Origin: Chrysopilus asiliformis
Taxonomy: Eukaryota; Arthropoda; Insecta; Diptera; Rhagionidae
Length of the DNA stretch: 64,000 nucleotides
Reading direction: 5' to 3'
NCBI GenBank assembly: GCA_964034945.1
Contig: OZ035961.1
Span: 31,026,184 to 31,090,183 of the forward strand
The notes below the pieces were generated by a model. It saw nothing but the letters and a program-made list of their open reading frames with translations. It was not told where the DNA came from and made no database searches. The translations under genes and the position numbers were made by a program. Every line of letters starts with the position of its first letter. Position 1 is the stretch's first letter. Shown one piece after another: positions 33,662 through 47,100 of this stretch.

Positions 33662-36600
33662 TATTAATACACGTTTTTTTTATCGGCTGACATAGGGTCC
33701 TTTCGAACATAACAAATTATCGTTTTTTCCATTTTTTTAGAAAGAGTTATCCGACTTCAATTAAATAAAATCTAAAATTTTTCCCTCATAAAAAACAAAA
33801 AAATAGAAAAAAAAATCATAGGGTTGTGTACATAATTTTCGACCACTAATTTTTATGCCCGAATCCAGTGGAAATATATTTTTTTGTGATTTTGTAAATA
33901 CAAAAGGCAGAAAAGAACTGTGTCACACAGTCAAAATTCTTTTTTATGTTGGGGAAAAAGTATGGTGCGTTTTTCTTACCAGATTGCTCTGATGCGCTAT
34001 AACTGCAGAACTATTGATTGTACTCTGGCAATGCTGTAATGTTTGACAGGTGAAACATAAAGCTGTAATTGGAAGAAAAATTTCATTGAAGGTATGCAGT
34101 GTCTCAAAAGTGAAATACTGGAAAAAGCCCGTTATAAAGAGATGTTGTTTTAAAAAAATCAGTTTTTCGCGAATATCCCATTTATGAGATAAATTGATGG
34201 GAGTAACATTCTCCACAATTTTGTATGTTACTTTAATCCGCTACCTTTTGTAGTTATTGAGATATTTTTATTAAAATGTAGAAAAAAAATTTGAAAAAAT
34301 TGATTTTTCCGAATTGTTTGCAGACTAACAGTTTTTCGAAAAAATTAAAGATATTAAACTTGTCTACATTTTTTGCTTATTTCGTAAATCGATATCTTTT
34401 ACCGTTATCGAGATATTTCAGATTTTGTTTAAAAAAATCATATTTTTTTTAATATTTTATTCGTCGTGTTATAAATTGCGCACAAACGTATATTTTGTCT
34501 AAGAAAGTCGTGTGCTGATCACATCAGAAATTATTAATTTAGGGTAAAGAAGTTTTTCGACATTTATGTCGGTAAAAAACTTGAGACAGAGTTGTGTGGG
34601 AGCGTTGTTTAAAAATATTTCTATAGCAAATATATCAAATTTGAACACATTGTGTTCGATCGTTGCCAGTTTGAAGAATAATATTAAATATTCAGTGAAA
34701 TTTAAACTGAGTCCTCAACTCACTGGATATCTTTTGATTGACTTCTATTAGTGTTGAGGCTCTGATGAACACCTATGCCAAATTTCAGGCTAACAGCAAA
34801 AACCAGATGTTTAAGAATTTATATTACTGGCTTTAGCCGTTGCAAAATATTAAGCAGACAAGGTACTCAGAAACAGCGCATCGCGTTAGCAAATTTAAAT
34901 TTCACTAACAGAGGACGCGACGTCTGATGGATGGAGGGAAACATGAAACCATTTATCAACGAACGACAGATAGAAAAGTATAGAAAATGCGTTGTGATCG
35001 CGGAGAGAGGCAGATGACGAACCCTTTGTGTTTTACATCTTTTTGGATTGTAGAACATCTATGCCAAATTTCAGGCCAATGGGTTCGGTAGTTTTCCCAA
35101 TAAAGAAAAACATAGAATAAAACTAATCTTCGGACCCTTTTTTTAATTAATCTGTTTGAAACAGAATATCAATTTTAAATGTTGTGCTAATTGATTCGAA
35201 TTTCTTAATCTACAATATGATATGATAAGAATTGGAACCATTATTATGAATTCAACCATTAAACTCAATACCTTCCAAAACTTCAGACAATTTCATAATA
35301 AAGAAAATGAAAATTAAATAATTTTACTATAACGATCAAGACTAACCATAAATACAAAACCTGAATAATAAACTTATCGTAACATTTATTACGATTTTTA
35401 AACTTAAAGAATAAATAAGATGAATGTCCCACATAACGAATCTAATTTATATTCCTATAATATTTCAACTTTCACAGTCTGTCAATCGATTGGGCACGGA
35501 TTACACTATTATTCGTTGTTATAACACGTACGAATATATCGGTTAAACATTTCCAAAACGCCAAAGACTACAAAAATGCTTGACTCCATCAAATCGTAAA
35601 ATCATCTCCTAAAACGTTTAACTTGATAGTTTTTTTTATAGTTGAGTGATTTTTTATTATGTTATCGCATCGAATAGATAGAGGACAAAACCCAAATATT
35701 ATCGCAAATTACAAGGCTTACTGAATTATTCATATTTTTCGTCGATTCGATCTAATAACCTAAACAGTGCACGCATTTAATTTAGATCACCGTAGATGAC
35801 CTTAAACTTGGGACCATATCTAACGGCAACATTAGTTTCAATCAAAAGTAAAAACTCCATCATCATCATCATCATCAGAATTCATAATTATTTATAAGTT
35901 TTTTTCTATGTTGTCAAAGTATAGATCAACTTGACCGAGTATCAGATAAAAACAAGTTTTTCATCTATGCTTTGATGCCGCATCAGTTTATTTATAGATA
36001 TTTTTGAGGAGAATTTTTTTTGGAAGCGTCGAACATCTGACCAAAGAATTTCATTCAAATACCTATCGATGTGTTTAACTCTTTTTTTTCCTTCTCGTTT
36101 TCAACATCCTCGGTTATTGACTTTTCGATATCGGAGCAAAAATAGAAAAGGTATTTGATAACAAAAAAAAACAAATTTAATTTATTTTTATGATTATTGG
36201 TTAACTTTTGAAGTTTTCTGCAAAAGTCTGATTTATGCCGTATCTTTTTATTATTACAGTCGAATGACGCCTTTGTTTTATTTTCCATTTATGAAAAGCT
36301 TTTAGTACTTCACCGATTAATATTAAAGGAGAAGGTACGAACGGAGCCAGATACCTGGCGCCTTAGATATTTAAATATTATACATAGATAGTAGTTTAGC
36401 CTTTTAAAATGCATCTGCATATTTGGTTTAATATAATAGGCAATCGACCTGACTAATAATATTTAGCACGGTCACAATCGCTATCGGTCAAGATTCAGAG
36501 TCATTGGATAAACCGCAAAAAAATGGCACAAAATAAAAAATCATCTAAATATGGCCATACAGACTGACAGATACTCTATAAGCCAGCCTCGATATGGCGT

Positions 36601-36908
36601 CAGTCAATATATGTAGTTTTCAGTTTTCGATAGAAAATTTCTGTGCTTATATGAATAGAGCTATCTGTAAACAACATCACAGCTACCGTGAGTCGATATC
36701 ATTAAAGATGCGAAACGAAGAAGGTTCGAAGGTCAATCTTTATCTCCGGCTAGACTCTAATAAAACCAACGACCTCTGACTAAATCTGTCGCATCACAGC
36801 GATTATAAGAAATTGTTTCAGTAGCAACAGCTACTATTTTGCACGTATATATACGATATCCACCAACGATTTACTAAATTGACCACCTATGCCGGTCACT
36901 AAAACCTA

Positions 36909-37878
36909 CACGGAGAAAAAAATTATGATTCCCCCAATCATAAAATGCAGCCAGCATAATTATGTTTGGGGGAATCTTATTACAATTATGTTTGGCTGAA
37001 ATTTCCCCTTGGGGATATTTTTGCCATTACAATTATGATTGCAGACATTGTGATTCCAACCATATTATGCTTAAAGCTGAAAGGAGAAATCTTGATAGAT
37101 TGATTACATTATGTTTAGCTGTATAACAATATTTTCAAATTAACCAACCATATTATGTTTGGGGCAACCAAAATATGTTTGGATTCCCAAATTTTTTTGC
37201 CGTTTGTCCAATCATAATATGTTTGGGGCGAACATAATATGGTTGGCGCTACAATAATTATGATTAATCTAAACAAATATTGCTTATATTAATCATAATT
37301 ATGATTCCTGTAATAAAAATAATATGAATGGATATTTCCACATCCGAAAAATTCCTTCCAGGTTAAGCACATGTCTGCTATCCCGCTGGAGGCCTGTTTC
37401 TAACAGGATTCATAAACTTGATATTTTTCAACTAAGTTTAGGTATTTATACTCCCATGTTGCAAACTTCATGCGAATTATGTGCGAAGAAAAAAAAGTTG
37501 AACATAATATGTTTCATTTAATTAAGATATGATCTGAGGGATCATATGTTTAATTCGGCCGCTTCCAGATTTCCCCTTTTATTGTGTTAATCAATCATAA
37601 TTATGTTTAGACGCAGAATTTACAACAATATGTTGACATGCAAACACATTTTTATTCATTCCAATCAAATAGTGGTTAGATATTATTGTCCTTCCAATTA
37701 CATTATAATTTTCAAAATTTCCCTTGTCGGGGAACATAATTATGATTGGAAAACTAAACATAATACTAATTGGAATTCATCGTCTGATAACATTTTGATT
37801 CGTCTGAATATATTTTGATTCCCCCAATAATTCTTATAGTACTCCCAATGATATTCAACCATAATTTTTTTCTCCGTG
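36909..37878. mobile_element. 970-bp TIR element filled with ATAATTATG/TTTGGGG words
   Basis: Termini CACGGAGAAAAAAATTATG are exact inverted copies (19 bp) flanked by TA (36907-36908, 37879-37880), which extends the perfect inverted repeat further. The interior is dominated by variants of 'cataatatgtttgggg' and 'aatcataatt' in both orientations. No transposase ORF. The termini resemble those of 15251-15593. Confidence 0.75.
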
Positions 37879-38901
37879 TAGCCACATTCAGTCCTATCAC
37901 AATCGAGATACCTTAATACCAACATTTAGCTGAAAAAAATCGATTTGAGGTCAGTTAGAATATTTTGGGAAATTAAATCGGCCAAAAACGACGAAAGATA
38001 TTTTATGTGACAATTTTTGCCTAGAGAAAAACCCCCATAAGCTACTGAAAAATTAATTAACAAAAGTCATCGTAGTAAAGTGAAAAAAACCGTTTGCGAA
38101 AATCAAGAAAAAAAAGTGATTTTAATCCATTACCCGGATGTACCACCACGCGTTCATCTTTAAGACCATTTACTACGTCAGACTTGAAAATTAGGTATTG
38201 AAAATGCCTTTAGGCACTGCTGAATTATGCAAGTTGCCTATAATCTCTAACTGAGGCCTACCAATCTATAGTCGATGTACAAATTTAGTGATTATCATGA
38301 GATTTCAGTGTCAAATAATTAAAGCTACCATTAAAAATGTTATGAAAATGTAATCGACATGCCCACTAATGAAGACGTGCCCCCAATTTTTTTTTTATGG
38401 TAACTGTTTCCACCGAGTGTTTATAATATTCATTTAATTTATAAGTTTTGACTTGTTTTGAAAGAAGAAAAAATTGTTAATTATGTTTTTTTGTGTTTCT
38501 TAAAATACAATTAAAATTTTCTATTTTTAAATAAAATCTGCAAGTTTTTTTTGTTAAATTGTAGATTAAAATTTCTTATTAAATTTTAACAATATTTAAC
38601 TTTTATTTACGTTAATCGATTTATTTCACCATTTTCTTATAGCAATAGCATCTTTCCTAGGTTTCAAATAAGGAAAAAATGTGATCTAAAAAAACTTTAG
38701 AAGTTTTTTAATACAATTTTATTTAATTAACTAAAGCCACAAACTAATGATAAGCAGACTAACATTTTCATTCAATCCATTCTAGAACAAAATTGAATTT
38801 TCAATTCCAAAAAATTAATACCCATAGCAGACACTGCAGCCGCAGCAGCCATGAGCTTTTCTGCCATAACTATTCGTTAATTTTTCTTAACTTATAGGTA
38901 A

Positions 38902-39436
38902 TTTTTATACCCGTATGGTGAAACCAAAGGGTATATTAGACTTGCCTGACCGTTTGTAACGCCAAGATCCCGTTATCACACACAAAAATGAATTACACCA
39001 GTGTGTTTAGAATGATAAAAAAAAATTGAATTTAACATGTCCGTCCGTCTGTCCGTCTGTGGCGCGGATTGCGGGCGTACGGATTGAGCTACAGACTTGA
39101 AATTTTGCGCAGATCCGTTTTTTGTAAAATGCGAGACTAAGTTCGTTAATGGACAAAAATGGACTATCCCCCCATACGAACGAAAACGTTTTTTTGCGAA
39201 TATCTCAAAAACGGTGCATCTTATCAAAGAAGTGCAAGAACAAAAGTTATTTAGGATATGATTCTACGTAAAACTCCTATACATCAAAATCCGATTGGAA
39301 TAAATTTTTAAAAATCTTATTGGAAAGTTTGACTTCAAAGTGGAATTTTTGTACAACTGTTCGAATATTGATACGAATATCACCATACGGGTTTTCAATA
39401 ATTGCCAGATTGGTAATTATAGCTTTTGTTATGTTT
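38902..39436 (+). mobile_element. Family-1 Helentron-like element, copy with short array
   Basis: Same architecture as 26891-27448: 'tttttatacccgtatggtga' at the left, a very short GTCC/GTCT block at 39041-39059, 'gtggcgcggattgcggg', TCACCATACGGGT and a hairpin with one changed base (ttgccagattggtaa) before 'tagcttttgttatg'. Confidence 0.75.
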
Positions 39437-39793
39437 TATTATTGATTTACTATTGAATCTCAGATTTGCACTCTCGCAATCAAATAGACTTTACCTTTAA
39501 CTCTACCACCTTCGTATCCAAAAAAGTAGATTTTAAAACATTCCACCTTATGCACTTTGTATTTCGCGAACGATTTAAACATCTACACTTTCTAAATGCA
39601 CTAAGAAGAATTTAAAAAATGTGAAAAAATGTTAAAGTTAAAATGCAACAAAAGTTTTTTAATCTTTTGAGTGCATTTAGAAAGTGAGGGTATTCACAGT
39701 CGTCTTTTAAATTGCGGGTAAATTTACCGCTCGGTAATTCAGTCAAATTTAACAGATTTTTACCGAGACGGTAACTTGGTTCATGTAAAAGTG

Positions 39794-39813
39794 AATTACC
39801 GAATTCGGTAATT
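39794..39813. repeat. 20-bp perfect palindrome within a region of ACCGAA words
   Basis: AATTACCGAATTCGGTAATT is exactly self-complementary. Related 'accgctcggtaa' and 'accgagacggtaa' words lie within 90 bases upstream, and 'taccgaaaataccgaatacc' at 40544-40563. Unclassified. Confidence 0.7.
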
Positions 39814-39876
39814 GTAGACATGCCTTGAGTCGTGTTTTCCGGCCCGGTTATTCGGTATCAAGAATCAGCCGCGAAT

Positions 39877-40300
39877 GGCGCTAGTAATGTCTGTCCGTCC
39901 GTCTGTCTGTCCGTCTATCTGCCAGTCTGTCTGTCCATCTGTGGCGCGGATTGCGGGCGCACGGATTGAGCTAGAGACTTGAAATTTTGCACAGATCCGT
40001 TTTTCGTAAAATGCGAGGCCAAGTTCGTTAATGGGCAAAAATGGACCATTAGGGGGGGGTACCCCACTAGGAACGAAAATGTTTTTCGTGCATCCTATCA
40101 AAAAAATGCAAGAACAAAAGTTATTTAGAATATGATTCTACATAAAACTCCCATACATCAAAATCCGATTGGAACAAGTTTTAAAAAAATCTTATTGGAA
40201 AATTGGAATTCAAATGAAATTTTGATACGCCGTTCAATTAAATCACGATACGGGTTTTCAATAATTGCCAGAATGGCAATTATAGCTTTTGTTATGTTTA
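39877..40300 (+). mobile_element. Family-1 Helentron-like element, 5'-truncated copy
   Basis: Starts inside the GTCC/GTCT array ('tgtctgtccgtccgtctg') and lacks the left terminus. Continues through 'gtggcgcggattgcggg' to 'tagcttttgttatg'. Confidence 0.7.
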
Positions 40301-40953
40301 GTTGTCAAATTTTCTCGCTGGTTTTTTGTTAATCTCATCGGACTGATGCAAATTTTTTCAATTTTGATAGCCGTTGCCACAATAGAAATTCAAAAGAATA
40401 CATCAAACATAGATTTAAAGATATGTGACATATTTTACAATTAAATTCGCAGTTCATGATTTGGTCACGTATCAAATAAAAGCGCTGTTCTCAAATCTGT
40501 GCTGTGGGATGTTCACAGCAGAATATTTTCAGTCTTTTAATATTACCGAAAATACCGAATACCGAAAATTAAAAGAGGATTGTGAATACCCTGAGTATGT
40601 ATGTTCAAAAAACTTTTTTTTAAACAAAAATTTTAAAAAATTGATAAAAAAAATTTTTTATTTTATCATTTTTAGTTTTTAAATAATTTTATAAAAAGTT
40701 TTATAAAAAGTTTTATAACAGTTAAGACCTCCTGAGGATGCCTAGCGGTGCAATAAAGATTACATAAAATAATCTAGATTTTTCAATGGTTGGACCAAGA
40801 AACCCCGAGATATTTGTGCATCAATAAAACATACAACGGTCAAGAATAAACACAAAAAATGGATTTAAACTGCTAAAGAAAGAGTTGAATTTTTTTTTAG
40901 GAAATTTGGTTTAGAAATGATAATAAAAAACAAATGACAGAAAAATTTAGTGA

Positions 40954-40959
40954 TTTATT
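40954..40959 (-). terminator. Candidate poly(A) signal of carbonic anhydrase gene
   Basis: AATAAA on the - strand, about 220 bases after the stop codon at 41178-41180. It is the first canonical hexamer downstream. Confidence 0.45.
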
Positions 40960-41177
40960 TGTTAACAACAACAAATAATGTATAAAATATAAACTGTCAA
41001 ATTTTATACAAAAATAAATTAACTTGTACACATTTGGTAATAATCTTTGACTTCGTTATTGACTCAAAAAATAAATATAGCACTTTCATTTAAATATATA
41101 GAGAGAATTATTTGATTTTGGAAAAGCTAGCAGAGGTTTGTATAAATGCGAGCTACATGTGGAATCACACAACAATT

Positions 41178-44100
41178 CTAAAATAGCGATACCAAGTAGG
41201 CAATAGCTAAGACAACAAAAGAGCTTAAAGCCATTGACGTAGACGAAGAATTTTCATCGTCGTCATCATCAAGTCCAACAACAACAACTGGGCGCAAATA
41301 CTCTTCCTGAAGTGGTCGAAAGTTGTATTTCAATTCATTTCCAGAACTATCCTTGACAGACTGCAGTTGTTCAATCTAAAAAGTAAAAAGTATTTGGAAA
41401 ACATCAATTTTTAAAATATTTGCAAATTTCGGTTACCTGTTCTAAGCTAATTGGAACAGTTTCCAGGAAAATAGTCCAAACAACAGCCTCGTCACAGGTG
41501 GGAGTGGTTAGAGAGCCTTCATATCTAAAATATTTGCTTCTGTCTTCCGGAAGAATCTCATCTGGTTTGATTTCTTCCTTAATGTCTACTTGACTATTAA
41601 CTCTATCTTTAAATTCGCCCAAATGATCCAAAATTTTAGTCAACGCATCGTTCTGCTTATCTGAGGGGTGGTAGAGCACCGACATTACTGCGATTCCTTT
41701 TCGACGTTTACTAGCCTCTGTTATACTGCTGTAGTTGTGATATCTGTGGACAAAATGAGCTTCCAAAGCATACCTGAAAAAAAAACATTTTTTTTTTCAA
41801 TTAATTAAAATGTTGATAAAGTTTAATTTACTAACGAAAAAGACCAAAAACTGGAATAAATTTAAAAACAGACAAACATTTTTAACATATTTAAGATGTT
41901 ATAAAAATTTTAGAGTCGATTTTAAGAGAACTAACTCGAAAACCACTAAACCGATTAAGCTGAAATTCAAATTAATGTCTATAGGAAAAATTTGCTACGA
42001 TTTTTTTCGTTTTGTAGAATTGTTGTAAAGGTAGGATTCCCCATGAATCATAGAATTCTACAAACTTACCCCTCAATTCTGGATAATAGATAAGATCTTC
42101 TTAACTGCTAACTGGACTTTAGAGGAAATTTAATAGAAATTGGTATTCCTGATAATAGTTAAGAGATGTCAACCTCTTAACTTTCGTGGTGAATTTTTGT
42201 AAACGGTTTTCATATTCTGGGGAAAAGTTAGCCGACGGTTCTAACCCATGAATCAAACACTTTCATGGTTCTAACCTCAAAAACCTCTTAATTTAAGAGG
42301 GCCTCGCCGATGTCCTCTTACGACCTCTTAACTCGTGTGTTGCGTTTAGAACTCGAAAAATCAGTGTTGGGGACGTCTCCAACAATTTTTTTTATGTATA
42401 GACAAGTTGTGTAAAATTGTATTCTGAACGTTTTTTACATCACAGGTTTTCGATTAAATTCTCCGTTTTGGAGAAAATTGTAGAAAAAGTTGCATTGCAT
42501 GGAGGACGAGGAAAAAATCTGCAATAACCAGATTTTTTATAGTATTTCTGGAAAACTCATGAAATATTGTGTCTTCGTGGAATTGTTTACCTTTAATGAC
42601 ACAAAAAACGATTTTTTATTGGCTGGAATTACTTCAACGCATACCTGCAACTTCATAATTTTATGTCTATCAAATGAAATATTTATATGAGTGCAATGCA
42701 TTATTTAACCATAAATTTGTTTGCGCATTACTGAAATTATACAAAAATCGTTTAAAAACGATATTGTGTATCTTAAAAACCGTCGATTTTTTTTACATAA
42801 TACTTTTTATATCATTTTCATTTCAAACGGTTTGAATACCGTAGAAAGCTATTTTTAATAGATATAAAACTATTCACATGTTTTTCAAGATCCGCAATGT
42901 CTTTTTTAAACAATTTTTTGAATTTACTTAGTTTTGGACACTTCATAATTTCAGAAAAAATCAAAGGTCAATAAACAGCCAAATATGACGTCTATGAGTA
43001 AGTGCTGTCAGATGAAGACATCGTGGTGAATCTCTTAATTTGCGAAAATCGAAACTCACCAAAATCTCTTACTCAGAATACTAAATTCTTTTAAAATCTC
43101 TTAATTATAAATTAAGATATCTCTTAACACCTGTTACCCAGAATTGGGAGGTTAAGTAAGTTTGACGTGTAATCATAAAAACATAAAAATTCATTTTATT
43201 TAAATGCTCTCCATTGTGAATTGTCGAAAAAATTATTACAAATTTTAAATATTTTTGTTTTGCATAACATCAGGCGTTTTAAGTACGAACATCGCTTCAA
43301 ATCTTTTTAATCGTTATTTTTAAACCTAAAAAAACAGAATTATGCGCCAAACATATATTTGACTTGACTGTAAATTATTAATTTAGACCTAAATAGGTAT
43401 CTTAACTGTTTTTGTTTACATAAAACGTTAGCAAAAACTATTTTTTTTCTTGTTTTCTAAACTTAAGAGTATCAAAAGCAAAAATGTCTATATTTTTATT
43501 ATTTTACGGAAATTACTATTATCTAAACATCAGATTTTTATTCCTATTTTATCTAAACATCAGATTATTATTCCTATTAAAGAAATTCTAAAAACTTTTA
43601 AGTGAAACATGTTTTTGTTAAAAAAAAATCAGATTATCATGATAGCTGGCAAATTAGTTTCTTCCGCCATTCAAATAAATTAATAAACAAATCAACTAAC
43701 TAAATTGAGCGGCAAAGCTTTAAATAATATACTAAATGCATCATTCAGAGTGCTTAGTTTCATTATAAGCAAAATGCAGTTAATTTTACACTGAAAATAC
43801 TCAAATAAATCATACGGTAGGTATTCAAATTGCTAATAGTATAAACTAAGCAAACTAGAGAAATTAATGTAGATTCATTTGACTGTGAACATAACTAATA
43901 ATTAAGATGTATTGCTATTTTCCCCCTTAATGTTTTAATTTTTTACACATTCAAAAGTATGATAAAAATTTGGTCTCCGCATTTCAGTTCAAAAAAGGGT
44001 TTTAAGAATTTGAAAGATATCAAACAAAATTTCGAATAGAGCAAGTAATGGATTATGATTTTTTTAGTTTGTTGAACTTTTTGCGATGTGATTATTTCGT

Positions 44101-47100
44101 GATTTCAAATAACATTCGGGAACCAAATTTAGAACCATTTCTGATAACTCTTGGCTTTTGGAGGAGACATACTTCGAGCCTATTAAGGAAAATATTTAGG
44201 GTATGAAAACATCTACATATAGTAGTTACAACACTTTGCTGTATTATTGAGCTGTAAGCCAAGATAACTAATGGAGTTATTTCAAATACTTTAAATTCAT
44301 ATTATATAGAAATACGTAACAAATTAACAATACATTTGATTATTTTAGACTTTTTTCTCACCTCCTTCTATTGATGGTGTGTTCAGCTCTCCAGTGCCAG
44401 TGAATTTGCTCCAAAATGTAAACACCTTGAAGACCTCCTCCGCTCACTTTCATATTCTCCGCTGCAGGAACATCGACCTGAACTAAATAACGATACAAAT
44501 TGAAAGATTTGTTAAATATATGTACATGTACAAGTATATCCAGCTATGCCTGAAAACTTCATTTCCCCGAAATTCATCAGACTTCTGTCTAATGATTTTT
44601 CTCAAACAAATTAGAAAAATTACCCAAGGAAAATATAAATAGATTTATAACATTTCATTGAGCGGGCACGCAAATGCTAGTAAATAAACACACGAATGAT
44701 TTATTTCAAAGCTTGTTGTCAAGAAGAAAGGTAACTTTCAACAGAACTATGAAAAACTCGCTAAAACGTGATTTGAAATTATAGGAAGCGGTTATGACTT
44801 ACTATAAACTTCAAAAATGTCATTTGTATAAGAAGAATATAAGAAGGAATGGCGTTTATATTTAGTAGTAAAGGAATTTGATTGTTCGCAAATTATGATG
44901 GTGGGTTTTTAGCGACTGCTAAACTGGATGAATTTCAAGGAAAAGAAGCTGCAGTCCGATTTGTTGGCCACTAAAAGTGTCGTGAAACCCACCATTAGAA
45001 GTGAGATAAAATGTAATTGACATTCATTTGTTCTTTGGTTCACGAGTACTGTCTACGACTACGGCAAATGAATAAAATCACACAAATTTTTGCAGACAGA
45101 GTGGTTCAATGTACAGACATATGAACAGACAGATGAACAGACAGATGGACAGACAGACGGACAGACAGACGGACAGACAGACGGACAGACAGACGGACGG
45201 ACAGACGGACAGACGGATGGACAGACGGACGGACAGACGGACGGACAGACGGACGGACAGACGGACGGACAGACGGACGGACAGACGGACGGACAGACGG
45301 ACGGACAGACGGACGGACAGACGGACGGACAGACGGACGGACAGACGGACGGACAGACGGACGGACAGACGGACGGACAGACGGACGGACAGACGGACGG
45401 ACAGACGGACGGACAGACGGACGGACAGACGGACGGACAGACGGACAGACAGACGGACGGACGGACGGACAGACGGACAGACGGACAGACGGACAGACGG
45501 ACAGACGGACAGACGGACAGACGGACAGACGGACAGACGGACAGACGGACAGACGGACAGACGGACAGACGGACAGACGGACAGACGGACAGACGGACGA
45601 ACAGTCAGACGGACAGACAGACGGACAGACAGACGGACAGACAGACGGACAGACAGACGGACAGACGGACAGACGGACGGACAGACAGACGGACGGACAG
45701 ACGGACAGACAGACGGACGGACGGACGGACAGACGGACAGACGGACAGACGGACAGTCAGACGGACAGACAGGCATGCGGAAATCAAAATCTTTTGTCAT
45801 TCCAAACACATTCCAAACACTTTTAAATAGCCAGTGTTTTTTTTCAAATTTTCTGAAATGTAATGAAATTATTTTTAATTAACATACAAACCTGAATGTC
45901 CAGTATTCTTGACAAACGACTTTTCCAATTCATCATCATAATTGGTAAATTCAAATTCATCATATTGCCCTTTAAATGCTAATTCTGTATCCAAATTAAT
46001 CGGGCTTTGTAGTTTACCCCTTTCACACAAGCCACCCCATTTGGGATCTAAAAACAAAAAAAGTAAAATTTATTTTTATTAAATCACAAAATTTTAAAAT
46101 CTTTGATATAAAAAAACGTCTTTTGTGTTTTAATACATTCACAACACCAAAATTATTGGCATCCACTACAGCGAAATCTCCATAAAGTTTTTTTAACAAT
46201 TTTTTCGGTCAACTTAACGTTTTTTGTAAACAAATTCCCTAATTCAAATAAAGTTCTCGTCACTAGACATAACAGTTTAAATTAAATTACCAAAAAAAAA
46301 TCTGCTATGGATATTTTTAGAATTTTGCGATAGATTTATCGTGTTTTACTACTAGACGTGATAAAAATATCTCGTTCAGAAAATCAATAAAAACGAAGAT
46401 CTTCAAAAGAGCTGAGAAATTTATTCAGATTTATTCGACATTATTTCACACCTGAGCGTTAAGTGTTAGATATCGGGGACGTCACATGCTTAGAGGTGAA
46501 TAAATCATTTAAAAAAATTATTTACGTTCTGCTCTCAATTATATCTATTTTCTCGTGCTCTAAGGCTGAAGTGTTCACTGTGCGCCACAATCATCTTAAA
46601 AAATAATTAAAAAATTCCCGGAAGTTCCTTACTAATGTAACACACGTCACGGAATAGCCGGGACAGTTTTTGAAAATTTCTCGGTTTTTTGGAAATCTTT
46701 TGAAAACTATGCGCTATTTTGACAAAATGCATATAACCAGATTCAAAGGAAATAAAATTTCCTATCTTTAACGGTTCTCAAGATATTTGAAAAAAAAAAC
46801 ATTTTTTTACATACATATTTTTTCCGAAACTAAATATTGCGGAGGAATGTTTTGTGTTAATCACAATGATATTTATGTAAAGGCTTTCCTCTAATTTACG
46901 ACGGCTCGATATACGATATTTTGCTCGATATACGACATTCGCTGTCTTGACATACGACGACAAATATTTTATGATCAACGCTTCAAAAATATTCAAAAAA
47001 AATCAATTTTCGAATTTTTCAAATTTTTAAACTTTAATTCAATTTTGCCATTCATTAGTATTTTAAATTTTTTTTAAAAATTATGATCTTGACATACGAC

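Larger units (their letters stand above)
32883..40953. other. Intergenic region between Tweedle cluster and carbonic anhydrase gene
   Basis: No gene recognised on either strand. Contains a pogo-like MITE (33397-33661), LINE/Helitron-tail-like sequence near 34740-35110 ('atgccaaatttcagg'), an (ATC)n tract at about 35857-35877, a TA-flanked TIR element (36909-37878), two family-1 Helentron-like copies (38902-39436, 39877-40300) and a 20-bp palindrome (39794-39813). Some 35120-36900 sequence is not obviously repetitive and could include regulatory DNA. Confidence 0.55.

Noticed and set aside
45110..45775. Regular spaced repeats resembling a CRISPR-like array
   Set aside because: No unique spacers; it is a simple microsatellite in a eukaryotic intron.
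45090..45882. Open frames of about 245-257 codons on both strands (QTDGQTDG..., VRLSVRLS...)
   Set aside because: They are translations of a GACA/GACG tetranucleotide array that lacks stop codons in several frames; no start context or domain.
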